A DNA stretch of 64,000 nucleotides from assembly GCA_039621445.1 (NCBI GenBank), contig CP154954.1:60074168-60138167 (forward strand). The letters run 5' to 3'. Below, piece after piece: positions 10,755 through 21,486 of this stretch. The position numbers and the translations under genes were made by a program. The stretch comes from Euglena gracilis. Lineage: Eukaryota; Euglenida; Euglenophyceae; Euglenales. How positions within the stretch are numbered: position 1 is the stretch's first letter; every line of letters begins with the position of its first letter. Below the pieces are notes generated by a model. That model saw only the letters and a program-made list of their open reading frames with translations, was not told where the DNA came from and made no database searches.

Positions 10755-10985
10755 GGCACAATCAACCACAGGGCAAGGATTGGCACCAAGCGCCGGGTTC
10801 AGAGACAGGTCCCGGTTGCACCAGTGTTGGGGGCAGGCTGTGGCGTCGGCTGTCCACCGCCATCTCCAGGTCGTCGCTGTCGAGATCCATGCTGTCCACC
10901 CGGGCGTTCCCCTCCGCGAACTTCGGCAGCGTGCCGTCGCGCAGGCCCTGCAAGAAGGCGTCCTCGGTGGCAGCATCCTGCAAGC
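10755..10985 (-). CDS. acidic coding exon, probably 5' part of the protease gene
   Basis: The minus strand reads LQDAATEDAFLQGLRDGTLP, then KFAEGNARVDSMDLDSDDLE and MAVDSRRHSLPPTL. Codons are strongly G/C-ending (GCC, GAC, CTG, CGC), unlike the flanks. The frame ends soon after PGPVSEPG. No domain recognised; the acidic stretch is typical of disordered N-terminal regions. It may be an upstream exon of the SUMO protease or belong to the gene represented by the 12358-12500 exon. Confidence 0.55.
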
Positions 10986-11042
10986 TTTAGGAAGAGAAGT
11001 CCGTGCCAAAACAATGATGGCAAATGTTCACATCCCAGGAAA

Positions 11043-11115
11043 CCACACCGGCCGTGGCAAAATTGGTATATATCCGCCCAGAGTCGCGTGCACTGAGACG
11101 CCTGCGCTTCCAAAG
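11043..11115. repeat. 73-bp conserved island, copy 1
   Basis: Seventy-three bases identical, in inverted orientation, to 43503-43575, while flanks on both sides differ. Contains GGTATATATCC, a possible TATA-like word, and GAGTCGCGTGCACTGAGACG. Not recognised as any standard structural RNA. Confidence 0.85.
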
Positions 11116-12357
11116 GCCCTACGATCCCCAATCGCCAGATCCGCGACAGTAAATTAGGTATTGGCACTGCCCATCCCCTGTTCTGCAGTGTATTTTTCAC
11201 GAAAGGAAGTACACCAAGTACACAAAGCACTGGAATACGTTTGGAAAGGTTATCCTGAAGTTGAAGAATGGATGCTACTGTTCAAGAACACCTGGAGCCG
11301 ATGATCAAGTTGGAAGTTCAAGTTCCAAAACACAAAACCTGCTGTCCAGTTCGAGATCAGAACACTTCTAGCTGGCTGTTTGACTTGCAGATGATAGCTT
11401 AAAGGGGGGGAAAAGATAATGAAGAAATGAAATTCGCATATAACCATCTGAAATTCACCCATCAATCTTCCTTGATAATAATAATAATAATAACAATACA
11501 GCTGCAGATGTGCTGGTTTTCCATGCTCTTGAAGCAAAGTTGCGTGTGGCTCAGAGCACAAACTTTCGACTTCAGGCGAAGGTCCTGTAGAGCGTTTTTT
11601 AGCAGGTTGAATTGGTGCCAGGGGCCCACTGTAATGAAATGTGCAGATGAGTCTGGGGTACATAGACGCAAGGAAGAAGGAGAAGGGCAAATTGGACCAA
11701 AGAAAGAATGCTTAATCTGATTCTTATAGGTCTCACTATTCTATGTGACATCTGCAGCATGTTTAAACAATAGCCGAAATGTGAAATCAATGGAATTTCA
11801 GTTACATCTTTATTGTCAAACCATTGCAGTTTTATGGTGAACTGCAATGGTACAGTTTTCCCATGACTGCACCATGGCAATTTTAAAATGTAACTTTACT
11901 GTACAGTTTACATGGTTAGAATCAAAATGTCTGGGAAAATTAGAAAACCATACCCAAGAAATGAAAACAGAACCGAATAATCTTGGAATTAACGTAAAGT
12001 GGGCCGACAGTTTATCTTCATGGCCCAAATCAATGCCCAAATCTGAATCCAAAACACTCACAACTGGAGCCCAGTAGAAGGGCTGTAAAAACGTCATTCC
12101 GCACCATCAGTAACGGTAAACATCCAGGGGGGCCCTGGGCGAGATTCAGAGAGCCCATCCAACTCAAGGGAAATGCTAGCCACAGCCATGCGTGTTCGAC
12201 TGGAGCGTTAGAATCCAGGAGGAGCCGGGCCTTCGCCAACGGTTTCATCCCGCCCTTTGAGACAGGATGGGGGAAATGAGGAAGATCCTTCTTTGGGTGG
12301 TGAGCGGTGGAATTGCTTGGGGAGCTTCAGCAGCGGTGAATCTGGCGGTGATCACAC
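11116..12357. other. no supported gene
   Basis: AT-rich intron-like DNA with a short (ATA)n at 11478-11493. On plus, 12117-12280 has an open frame (HPGGPWARFREPIQL...) that might be an exon but has no recognised family or clear splice sites. Confidence 0.35.
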
Positions 12358-12500
12358 GAAAGGCTGGCAGCGGGGCTCAAAGTGCTTGCTGTTGGGCTTC
12401 CAATACTTCGCAGGCAGGTCGGACAACGTCGCGCGGTAGTCGAACACCAGAAATGTGCGGTGCGGAGTGAAGCAATGCCAAGAGCGGAGTGCAGCAACAT
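12358..12500 (-). CDS. unidentified exon
   Basis: Minus strand reads YVAALRSWHCFTPHRTFLVF, then DYRATLSDLPAKYWKPNSKH and FEPRCQPF, ending at a GTGTGA donor at 12357. Codons are strongly G/C-ending and the amino-acid pattern (hydrophobic strand FLVFDYRATL followed by aromatic-basic YWKPNSKH) looks like a folded domain. It is too short for a normal ORF scan. Could be an internal exon upstream of, or in, the same minus-strand gene as the protease. I do not recognise the family. Confidence 0.55.
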
Positions 12501-15130
12501 ATCAGATGGGGAAAATCTCAAGAAGGCAACACCCAGATGAAATCCTCCCATCCCCATCAGCTGGCAATAAATAAAGGGGGTTCCAGGATCAAAATAGAAC
12601 AAATGCTCACTCAGGGGACAAAAAAAAATAAAAAAAAGAGATCAGAAGCTGGCCTATGTGTGCGTCAAATGCACGAAAGAATTGGATGTGGCGGACTTTA
12701 CACTTTCTCATGCATTTAAACTGAAAATTTCACAAAAAAAAACTCATTCAATGCCATTGTTGTCCTTTTGAGAGCAATGTCTTCAAACAATCAGATGCAC
12801 TCCCACCAAAGGCGGTAGATCGAGGAAGGCTTCAATGTCAAGGAAAATGGCGAAGAGATCTGCAGTCGGGAGCATTGCAGATGAATTGGCCATACAAATC
12901 CTTCAACGAGTAAGGGGGGTACTGCAAAAAAAAATTGCATTGTTGCCAATCACTCCCTTGAAAAAGGAGTTGCAAGTAGGCCATCATCCACCAGAAGGTT
13001 GAATGGTCGGGGCAGAAGTGAACACAGCAAATGCGAGTCTTTGCAGCATAGGGATGTCTTGCTGAGAACTACCAAGATACTTTGACGAAACTCTGAAAGA
13101 TGCAAAACTTCGGGCAAAAACCAAGGGCTTGAAGATGTTTTGCAAGGTTCTGTCCTTGCCCCCCCCCCCCGTGGGAGAGGAGTAACTTTCCATTTTCAAA
13201 AAAAAACCAGCAAGTTTTTGAAAACCAACCAGTCAGTTTGGGCTCGGACCAAAATGGCCCAAATTTAATTGATTTGGTTTGTTCTTTCAAAAAAAATTGT
13301 GGCACTTTTCCAAGTGGGTCAGAACCCCACCAGGATGGGAGAGGGGTGTTCGACCCGCCCCCATCCACCACCTACGGGATTTCGGGGACTCCTATACAGC
13401 CCTGCTGGAGAAGGGGTCCGAAACCCAAAGCCAGCCAACATCGAAAAAACCAGTCAGCCCCCCCCCCCGATATTGAGGAAGACACAGACTGAGCGGGTGA
13501 ATGAGGAATGAAGAGGATGTCGTGGTGTAAAATCAACACGACGAAGATAGGGGGTGTGATCCACAGTTGGCAGCTTGTTTTTTGGGACGCTGATTTTTTT
13601 ATTTTAACAATTTTTTTTGAAAAAAACGCCGAGGTTTTGCACAGAAAAAAATTCTGAATGCATATTTTTCAATCATTTTTGGCAACTTCTAACCCCCCCC
13701 AAAAATATTTTGGGGTCCGTTGCTGGAAGTCTCCAGAGAGGGTCTTATTTGGGGGGGTCTTACTTTTGGATTTATTCTTGACCGACCCCGGACCCATTTT
13801 TCAGGTCCCCAAGAGAACTAAAATTTTTCCTTTGGCACTTTGCGCCATGTGTAAATTGGTGTAAATTGACATTCAGCACGTGTTTTGCACTTCAAAAATC
13901 TGAAAATTTTTGAAATTTCATCATTTTTGTGCATGAAAATTGGGTTTTTGGTAATTTTTTAGGGAAAACTTTCACCGTCCCCGGCGCTTCGCGCCATCAG
14001 GGGGGGTCTTATTTACGGGGGGGTCTTATTTTTGGGGAGGTCTTATTTTTGGGGGGGTTCTGCTTTTGGGGGGGGGGGGGGGGTTGGGGGGGGTTAGGTC
14101 ATTTCTGCCCAAAAAAATCCTTCCTCAAAAAAATGTTTTAAAAAAATCATAAAATTGCATTTTTTTTTGCATTGTGGGGACGTTTTTTGGCAGTTTTTGA
14201 ACTTGGTGAAATTCGAAGTATGGTTTGGGTGTTTGATAACGAGTTTTTCTTAATGAAATACCCCTTTTGTTTTTTTGATGCTTTTTTACGTTTTTTTTTG
14301 TTGTTTTGTTTTCTTTTTTTGATATAAAAATGCCAACTATGGTGTGATCCCCGTGCCCCGGGTCCCCCCCGTGTCCCCCCAGGGGAAACATGCCCCTTTG
14401 GATATGTTCTCGCCAAAAAAACCTCAATTTTTTGGTGATATCCTTCACTTTGTGCTCACAATGTTTGCAAAGCAAGCGAGAGAGGTCTAGAGTCCAAGAC
14501 ACGGTGTCCCTCCGATGTCCCCCCCCGTGTCCCCCCCTCGGGGTGGTTGGTCAAAAATGGAAAAGGCCTCAGGCTGATGACTTCATCATGCTTGCACCAG
14601 GATTTTTCAGGGAAAAAATTAGGCAGTGGAAACCTCCTGTTGATTGATGGGAAGGTACAACATTCAAAAAGAGGGCTCTTGCTTCAGTGCAGCTTGCTGG
14701 TTGAAAATTTTGCATACATTTTAAAAGGTGAATCACAAAATAATCCTCATTGGCGTCACCCCCTTTTTTAAGGCAAAGTTCCTTTACAACGCTAAAAAAA
14801 AAGGGGGCCCAGATAACCTGGCAGGGGGCAGGGTCAAAAGCCAGTTCCAATGACCCCGCCAGGCTATTTGGGGGGGGGTAGATTCCCCCAATCGGAGGGA
14901 AGGCAGTCGAGTTCGGGTCCCAAACCCCCCCTGTCTGGTTAAGTTCGGACAGGGGGTCCCCCCCCCCGCCCTGTGCCTGGGCTCCCCCCTTGTGCCTGGC
15001 CAGTCCAGACCCGGACCCCCCCCCTCGAACTCGACCGGTCCGGTTGAGTTCGCAAACTCGACAGGGGGGTCCTTTGTACCCCCCCCCTGTGCTTGGCTTT
15101 TTGAGTGTTGCGTGTTCAGATTCATGATGT
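12501..15130. other. repeat-rich sequence without a supported gene
   Basis: Only short ORFs. Notable pieces: a (G)n-TCTTATTT block at 13990-14095, a CCCCGGCGCTTCGCGCC hairpin word at 13980, GTCCCCCC words at 14350-14540, and a poly-C element near 14860-15080 with facing GACCGGTCGAGTTCG-like words. Confidence 0.4.
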
Positions 15131-15137
15131 TCATATT

Positions 15138-15398
15138 TGAGCGAAGAGCTTGTGAGGAATGTGAACTCCTGGCAGTGATTCTTGAGGCAGGACTTGTCCT
15201 CCAACTCGGGCAAAAACCACCTTGTACGTGTCGGAAAGAGCACCAACAACGAGGCACTTTGGCCCACACCCTCTCACCAATGTTCTTCGACAAAACAATT
15301 TTGCTAGTCGCCTCCCATATGACACAATGAACCTCAACTTCAAGGTTGCTGCCTCTGGTGGGCGAAGTCGCACCACATGACAGAGCTCCTGAATCACG
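15138..15398 (-). pseudogene. frameshifted coding fragment, unidentified
   Basis: Two minus-strand frames read well in succession: EATSKIVLSKNIGERVWAKV (about 15245-15310) and then, one frame over, LVVGALSDTYKVVFARVGGQ followed by VLPQESLPGVHIPHKLFAQI and a stop near 15139. Joined by a single-base shift they would give one continuous protein piece, so this is a broken or misread exon. No family recognised; a retroelement or transposon protein is possible. Confidence 0.35.
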
Positions 15399-15489
15399 GC
15401 GCGCTCGAACCTGCAAGCATGTTGTTGTTGAAGGAGTTTCAGAAGTAGAAAAAGTAGTGTGGAAAGAAAGCGACTTCCTTCTCATCAAT

Positions 15490-15760
15490 TCATGAGGAAT
15501 ACACTGAAAGAGGAGAGGGTTGCGTGTTGCTGTAGAAAAGCAAACCGGGGGGGGGGGACTTTGACCAAATGCAGGAAAATTGAGGTGAATTCTGGAAACT
15601 TTGGGCTGGGAGGTGGACGGGCCAGCCAGCCCAAATTTCTAGTCCTAGCTCAGCAACCCCCCCCCCCGGGGTTTTAAAACCAATTCCACGGCCGAACGCC
15701 TGTCTTGAAATCGATTGACATAAACGGGCTTTGGCAGGGGCGACGTTCATGATTAATGGT
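15490..15760. repeat. poly-G/poly-C element
   Basis: Runs of G (15547) and C (15657) face each other around CCAGCCCAAATTTCTAG, words shared with the MITE at 512-963; probably a diverged relative. Flanked by ACGGGCTTTGG / GGCGCCCGTTT pieces of the foldback repeats. Confidence 0.4.
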
Positions 15761-15941
15761 TTTCAAGACAGGCGCCCGTTTTTTTCAAGGTAGGAGCCCG
15801 TTTGCTTGGGATGCAAGCAGCTGGTCACGTCACAAAAGAATCTGTTGTGTGGGGACTAGTGTCCCAGAGCTCAACAAGCAGATGAAGAAGGAGGAGGCAA
15901 ATAAGATATTTTCTCATTGCACAAAAGGTCAAGCGGTTTTC

Positions 15942-16975
15942 TATATCGAGAATTGTGTCCCAGACGCCGGTTCCAGTGTGAACCCGGTGCCTGACGCCGG
16001 TTCGGGCGTAAGACACGGGACACAATGGGACACAGTTTTTGAAGCCGTTTCTAGGGGGCTCCGGGTTCACGCCCGAACCGGCGGCTGAGGAATCACGGCC
16101 AATTTCGCCGCAAATCCCCATGTTTGGGACAGTTTTGGGCGACTTTGGTCCGAATGGGTCGTCGATCGACATTGGTAGATTTCACACTTCTGGTGCCATG
16201 TTACCCATCAATCGAAAGCTCTTCTCGAGGGTTTTTGACAGATGGCCACAGCATCCAGCCATAATGCACATAGCTCTTATTTTCAGCGGCACCATACAGC
16301 ATATCAATCGAAAGCGCTCCCCAAAACCTCTCGCTTGGTGACCACAGAACTCAGTCACACTGTACATCGCTCTGAAAATTGCCGATCGCATGTTCCGACT
16401 CTGTTTTCAAATTCGAAACTTTGATTTCACCTGCCATGTTGTCCCTTGATCGAAAGCTCTTCTCAAGGGTTTTCGGCAGATGGCCTCAGATTCCAGCATG
16501 GTATATAATTTCAGAATTTCCCCAAAATTGGCAAAAGGAAACCATGCCCCCCCATATAAGACCCCCAACTCCGGAGCCAAAATCACAGGGGGGGGGGGTT
16601 ATATGCGGGGGTCTTATATGGGGGGTCTTATATGGGGGAGGAATGGTATTGCACAAAACCCCCCAATTTCTAGCCGAAGACCCTCCAGAAACTGCTCATA
16701 CGTTAACCACGTGTCTACAAACCATTTTGGACACTTTCTGGCACTTTTTTGGCGCCCCCCAGACGCCAGGTTCACAGAAATTTGCAGAAATTTCCCGCCG
16801 GAACCAGCGTCCCAGACGCCGGTTCGGGAGTGAACCCGGAGCCCCCAGACACGGTTTGAAACCGTGTACTGGGGCTCTGCCTTCATGCCCGAACCAGCGT
16901 TCAGGACGCCGGTTCGGCGCAGAAATTTCTGCGCCGAAGTGAGACCGCCGGTTCGGGCGGGAAGCCGGCGGCAAA
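15942..16975. mobile_element. foldback element with TATATCGAGAAYTGTGTC end
   Basis: Begins with TATATCGAGAATTGTGTC (15942-15959), followed by nested inverted repeats of GACGCCGGTTCGGGCGT / CGCCCGAACCGGCG (15960-16085), a middle part with three CGAAAGCTCTT-type blocks (16211, 16305, 16447), and a second palindrome cluster at 16790-16970. The same terminus occurs at 21917, 40426 (minus) and 41129 (minus). No coding capacity seen, so it would be non-autonomous. The right boundary is approximate. Confidence 0.55.
16541..16647. mobile_element. 107-bp miniature element with ACCAT ends
   Basis: Starts ACCATGCCCCCCC-ATATAAGACCCCC and ends with GGGGGTCTTATATGGGGG-AGGAATGGT, imperfect inverted termini. 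A near-identical design is at 49699-49787. Belongs to the poly-C family with ACCA...TGGT ends, here with the word ATATAAGAC. Nested in the foldback element around it. Confidence 0.65.
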
Positions 16976-17099
16976 ATGAAAAGTGCCAAAAAGGCTTTGT
17001 AGGCATGTGGCAATCATATCTGAACAGTTTTGGGGGGGTATTTGGCCAGAAATTGGGGTATTTTGTGCAACAATTTCCATTTGGCTAAATTTGGGGAAT

Positions 17100-17439
17100 T
17101 TCTGAAATAGAATACCATGCAGCACGGCTGAAATCTAAGGCCATCTGCAAAAAAAAAACACAAAAAACGTGTTTTTTTTTGAAGAAGAAGAAAACGGCAA
17201 AAAAAAAAAACGGCTTGTTTTTGAAAATGAAATTTCATATAGGCGCTACCGTCTCCGTGGGTCCAACCCAAAATACCTTCACGTACCTTCACGCTCCAGA
17301 ATGACAACCCACTTTTCCCCTGCTTTCCTAATAAACCACTGCAATGAGATTTGAGCACAAGAGGTTGACCCCTTTCCATTTTTGCCATCTTTGGCAAAAG
17401 TTCCGGTCCGAAAGCAATGGCGGTTAGTCGCTTTCATCA
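17100..17439. other. no supported gene
   Basis: AT-rich stretch with long A and T runs (17150-17215) and no motif; it lies 3' of the transposase fragment and may be its former downstream region. Confidence 0.35.
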
Positions 17440-17801
17440 TCACTGGGGGAAGGGAGGTCAGACAGATTCAAAGCGCGAAAGAGGAAGGTGAGTTTGCCAG
17501 CATTCTCGATCCCCAAATTTGTCCGTCGTTGCCCATAAACATGCCCCATTGTGGAAAAACTGCGCTCCAAAGTAGCCGTAGATTCCAAACAACCCGACAG
17601 ATGCAAGCCCAATGTGCAAAGAGAGGGTGGAAATCCTGACATTTGTCCTGCTTGCCACCAACGTTTTGGTTCTGCATGCTGATTGAACATTGTTGGGCGA
17701 AATGGATTTGAACGGGTTGATTGATGAAGATTGAGAGCTAAAGATGCCTCCCCATTGTCCTCAACAAACGTGCGTGCTGTGCTTATTTGCGCTGGAGACA
17801 A
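17440..17801 (-). pseudogene. hAT-family transposase, C-terminal dimerisation fragment
   Basis: The minus-strand frame contains KRWWQAGQMSGFPPSLCTLG, then ESTATLERSFSTMGHVYGQR and RTNLGIENAGKLTFLFRAL, ending SPSDDESD. The order WW-x-FP-x-L, then S-x-A-x-ERSFST-x-G, then RTNLG...KL matches the hAT C-terminal dimerisation region. Only this domain is present; there is no DDE part or BED zinc finger nearby, so it is a fragment or the last exon of a relic. Such an element could have supplied transposase for the hAT-like MITEs seen here (8-bp duplications), but that link is inference. Confidence 0.7.
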
Positions 17802-17989
17802 ACTTGAACCTGCAAACCTCGGGTCCAGAACATTGGCCAGAAGTAAAAAGGGACATTACAATGCCTGCTTGCTTCTTTGAACAACCACGTGAGGCCAATG
17901 CGGACAATGACGTGCTTATAGAACGTCATTGGGCAAATTTGAAAATACTATAGCTGTCCCAATGGGTCCCCCTCTAACAAAGAAGCCAA

Positions 17990-18890
17990 AAGAGTATCTG
18001 TCCGGGACGCCGGGTCCAGGACAGAACCAGCGTCCGCCCCCCCTTTTCTTCAACCGGCGTTTTAGGGACGCCGGGTTCAGGACAGAACCGGCGTCCCCAA
18101 CCTTCGGTCAAAGGACACTCCCAGGACCAATTTCCGACCACTAATCTGAAATGTTGCACTACTTTGGCTTTCACTAAATTCCGACGATCGCGAGCATATC
18201 TCTGGCTGTGACAGCCGTTCAGGTACAAACTCACCCCTCGATCAAAAGCTCTTTTCATCAGACAACTAGAGATAACCACCAAATTCAGCCACGCCGCCTG
18301 GTACTGTTATTTCCTGTCACTGGGAAATCCTAATTTCACAATCCTGGTACCCCCCCTAGACCCCTCAGGTCGTCAATTTGAAGAAACCAATTGTTTCTTT
18401 ATGGTTCAGCATGCCTCTTGAACCAAGCTGGACCGAAAATCACCACAAATTTCGACTGAGATTCTGGCCGATCGCGACGTATCTCTTGCTGCGTGCAACG
18501 ATACGGTACCAAGTTACCCCTCGATCGAAAGCTCTTTTCAACAGACGACCAGCCGTGGTCATCAGATTTTTTCACGCTGCACGGTACTCTATTTCCAAAT
18601 CAGGGCCAATTTTCACCAAAACTGGATACCCACCCTGGTGGTTTCCAAATGGCAAGTTGCATTGTGCTACATGGTTGAAACAGTCATCTAAGGACCTCAG
18701 GGTCATTTTGGGGCACTTTTATGACATTTTTAGGAATGACAAAACGGACGCCGGGATTTGGACAAAACCGGCGTTAGGGACGCCGGTTTTGAATACAGAA
18801 CCGGCGTCCAGAAACCGTGGGGGGGGACGCCAGTTCTGTCCTGAACCCGGCGTCCCAAACGCCGGTTTAAGGGATTTTGTTATTTTAGGG
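17990..18890. repeat. foldback repeats with ACGCCGG / CCGGCGT words
   Basis: Two palindrome clusters, 17998-18110 and 18740-18870, made of GGACGCCGG(G)TTC and GAACCGGCGTCC words, enclose 18230 and 18520 copies of the block GATCGAAAGCTCTTTTCA. Same architecture as 15942-16975. Between them the DNA is unique, without a gene. Confidence 0.6.
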
Positions 18891-18899
18891 CCGCCGTAG

Positions 18900-19427
18900 T
18901 TGCCTACGGCGCCAATGCAAAAAAAAACTGAGTAGGAAATACCCATAGCGGGCTTTGGCGACCTTTGGCGACTGTGGGCAGACCTAAGGTCGGCCCACTA
19001 CCCCCCCACCCAGCCCAGATCTGGGCGCCGGTTGCGTTCGCACGCAAATGAGTGCGAGAAGTTGCACAAAATGAAATTATGGGAAGCACCAAATGAAGAT
19101 CCAAAGGCAAAGTAGCCAAAGGTGCAAAATTTGGCGGCCGTGGGCCGACCTAAGGTCGGCCCACTACCCCCCCCCCCCAGGCCAGATCTACCCCCCAAGG
19201 CAACCGGTCCGTCACACCTTGAAGAAAAACATCACAAGGGTTTTCAAAGTTTAAGACACAATTGACACAATTGGACTGCATCCCTTGCAAGAACCCACAT
19301 CGTATGATTTCCCATCGGCCTTCGACTTCACAAAGCACCTCCAAACTGACTGATAGTCCCCCCCCCCCCTCACGGGGCTGAAAACCAGGGGGAATTTCGA
19401 CCGGGTTGGCCACCCAGGTTCCTGGCA
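18900..19427. repeat. CCTAAGGTCGGCCCACTAC repeat pair
   Basis: GACCTAAGGTCGGCCCACTACCCCCCC occurs twice (about 18980 and 19148), each next to GGCCAGATCT or CCCAGATCTGG, so this looks like two halves of a poly-C element. The rest, up to the ORF at 19428, has no recognised content. Confidence 0.5.
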
Positions 19428-19793
19428 ATGCCCATGAAGCCATCGATGAAGGCTGTGAACAAGCCCAGGCGGCCCAGTGGCGGGTGCCACGTCACTCAAC
19501 GGAGTGCTGGGAAGTACTGTATGCACAATGCAGGGTTTATTGCAGCTATTCTGAAGGATTACAAAGAAAGAGTTCATATCACAGACTCTAGTGGAAAGAT
19601 TTTGAAGAACAAGCAATTAAGCCAATCTGCTTTTGTTGCCGAGTGGTCAAAAAAGACTGGTGAAGAGCAGCTGAGCGCACACCACTTCTGCAAATGGTTG
19701 GCTCGGGGGAGTGTCGAGGGTCCACCCACAGAAGATCCCACAGTAAAGCTGAAAGACGAAGAACCGAAGCACACACGTACTGCGTGGGTTTGA
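19428..19793 (+). CDS. hypothetical protein, 121 aa, probably exon or transposon fragment
   Basis: ATG-started frame ending with TGA. The first ~35 residues are basic and low in structure; from about residue 36 it reads AGFIAAILKDYKERVHITDS, SGKILKNKQLSQSAFVAEWS and KKTGEEQLSAHHFCKWLARG, with the alternation of charged and hydrophobic residues expected of helices. The C-terminus is charged (KLKDEEPKHTRTAWV). It is the best stand-alone open frame between 13 and 30 kb. No family recognised; a DNA-binding or transposon-encoded protein would be a guess. The surrounding DNA is repetitive. Confidence 0.45.
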   Translation: MPMKPSMKAVNKPRRPSGGCHVTQRSAGKYCMHNAGFIAAILKDYKERVHITDSSGKILKNKQLSQSAFVAEWSKKTGEEQLSAHHFCKWLARGSVEGPPTEDPTVKLKDEEPKHTRTAWV

Positions 19794-19799
19794 AGAGAG

Positions 19800-20600
19800 A
19801 CACTGAAAAGGCGGGTGCTGGGCGACTGACTCCGTTTGAGAAGATTCTATTCCCCTTCCTTTCAGCGATCCACCCTTTCCGGGGAAATTTTTTTGGGGGG
19901 GGGACTTTCAGACGGGTCGCCAATTTCTGATTTCGGCCGAAAAAGTGGGGGGGGGACTTTCAACCGGGGAAAACTATCAGTCACCTACAGTATATGAAAA
20001 AAGGCTCTAAAAGGGATAAAGACTCCATAAACATGTAAACATTGCAGCTTCAAGGTGTCCATTTAAAAAAAAAAAAGTGCTTCGATTTTTTAAGCCAAAC
20101 CCTCGCCGGCGTCTTTTTTTGTTTTTTTTTAAAAAAAGAAAACACAAAAAAAACAAAAAAGCCGTTGTTGTATTTTTACTGCCGGCTTTGTGATAAAAGC
20201 CCTTGAGAAGGGCTATCGATCAAGGGGCAACATGGCAGGTGAACAGTGGAATTTGGAATTTGCGAAAAAGGTCGGAACATGCGATCGGCGATTTTCAGAG
20301 CCCTGTGCAGTGTGGCTGAGTTCAAAGGGTACCAAACGAAAGGTCTTGAGGAGAGCTTTCGATTGATATGCTGCATGGCATGTGCTGTGTGATATTTCAC
20401 AAATTAAGATGGCAAATTTTGGAATACAAGATCGCTTAAAATAAGAGCTATGTGCATTGTGGTTGAATCCTGTGGCCATATGTCAAAAGCCCTTGAGAAG
20501 AGCTTTCGATTGATGGGCATCAATCGAAATCATCGTGGCATCAGACGTGTGAAAACTTCAATCGGCGACATGGCCATGCGCCCAAAGGAGGTCAAAAATG
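19800..20600 (-). repeat. inverted copy of the CGAAAGCTCTTCTC repeat
   Basis: From 20190 to 20530 the minus strand carries three copies of the block seen at 16211-16465 (TTGAGAAGGGCTATCGAT, GAGAGCTTTCGATTGAT, GAAGAGCTTTCGATTGAT on plus), with shared flanks such as CTGTGGCCATATG and GCTATGTGCATTGTGG. 19800-20190 contains poly-A/poly-T and poly-G runs only. Confidence 0.6.
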
Positions 20601-21056
20601 CTCAAAAATGTTCAAAAATGGGTATTTAGCACCACCAAATTGAAAAAAGGAATATTTTTGCCCCCTCCGACCCTTGAAGTCTGGACTTGATTGGATGCCC
20701 GAAGGATGGCGAGACGGTAGCAACATCCAACAGCCACAACACCCATTACGGTGAGAAAATGAAAAGGCACAAAGAATGTGGTGAGTGAATTACTCACTTT
20801 CAAAAAAAAAACTTCTTTCCAAAATCTCGGGGCCCCCTTGACCACCTATGGTAGGATGGCAAGCACCGCTGCGGACAACCCTGCCTGCCGCCCCTGCTAA
20901 ACCGTTTCGCAGGGCCCGCACGCCTGTCTTGAAGGTCGTTCGACAATTGAGACCGGTGTGGTGATTTTTTCGCCATTTTTTTGGTGTTTTTGGGGGGGAA
21001 ACAGCGCCCTTTTGAAACCGTTTAAGTCAACCGGTTTTCACCAAACGGTTTTTATG
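20601..21056. other. no supported gene
   Basis: Short ORFs only, with poly-A and poly-T runs; near 20930 starts the ACGCCTGTCTTGAA boundary word that borders the following repeat family. Confidence 0.35.
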
Positions 21057-21486
21057 CAAAAATCGACCAACACTAACAGATTCAGCAGGGGCGCCGGGCG
21101 CGAGCGAGCGAAGCGAGCCGCCCGGCACCAGGGCGGTCCTTAAGCAAAAAAAAAAAAAAAAAAAATCCCGTCCCGGCACAGCCGAGAAATTTTTTTGAAA
21201 ATCCATGACCGAAAAGTGGCCGTATTTTGCCCGAAATGGGTCGACTTCGGGAAAAAAAGTGATTCCTGGCACTTTTGGAACATCGCCCATCCGCCCATAG
21301 CGTCAAAAAATGCGTTTTTCGACTTTTTGGTTTTCGACCCCCGTTCAAGTCCCGGTCGATCCTTGGTCGGGGGGGCGGTCCTTAAGGGGCGGTCCTTAAC
21401 GAAAAAAAAAAAAAAAAACTTCCCGTCCCTTATGGACCGCCCTGCCCGGCACCCCTGCTGAATGTGTTAGTGTCGGTCGATTTTTC
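21057..21486. mobile_element. foldback element AATCGACCRACACTAACA, with nested insertion
   Basis: Arms AATCGACCAACACTAACAGA..CAGCAGGGGCGCCGGGCG and CGGCACCCCTGCTGAATGTG..GTCGGTCGATTTT face each other. Two near-solo copies of the same palindrome are at 41280-41411 and 43880-43985, which shows that 21129-21444 here is an insertion. Confidence 0.75.
21129..21444. mobile_element. hAT-like MITE, 316 bp, nested
   Basis: Termini CAGGGCGGTCCTTAA and TTATGGACCGCCCTG (14 of 15 matched) and an exact 8-bp duplication CCCGGCAC (21121-21128, 21445-21452). CAGGG termini and 8-bp duplications are usual for hAT elements. The interior has poly-A runs and repeats of GGTCCTTAA; no ORF. Confidence 0.9.
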
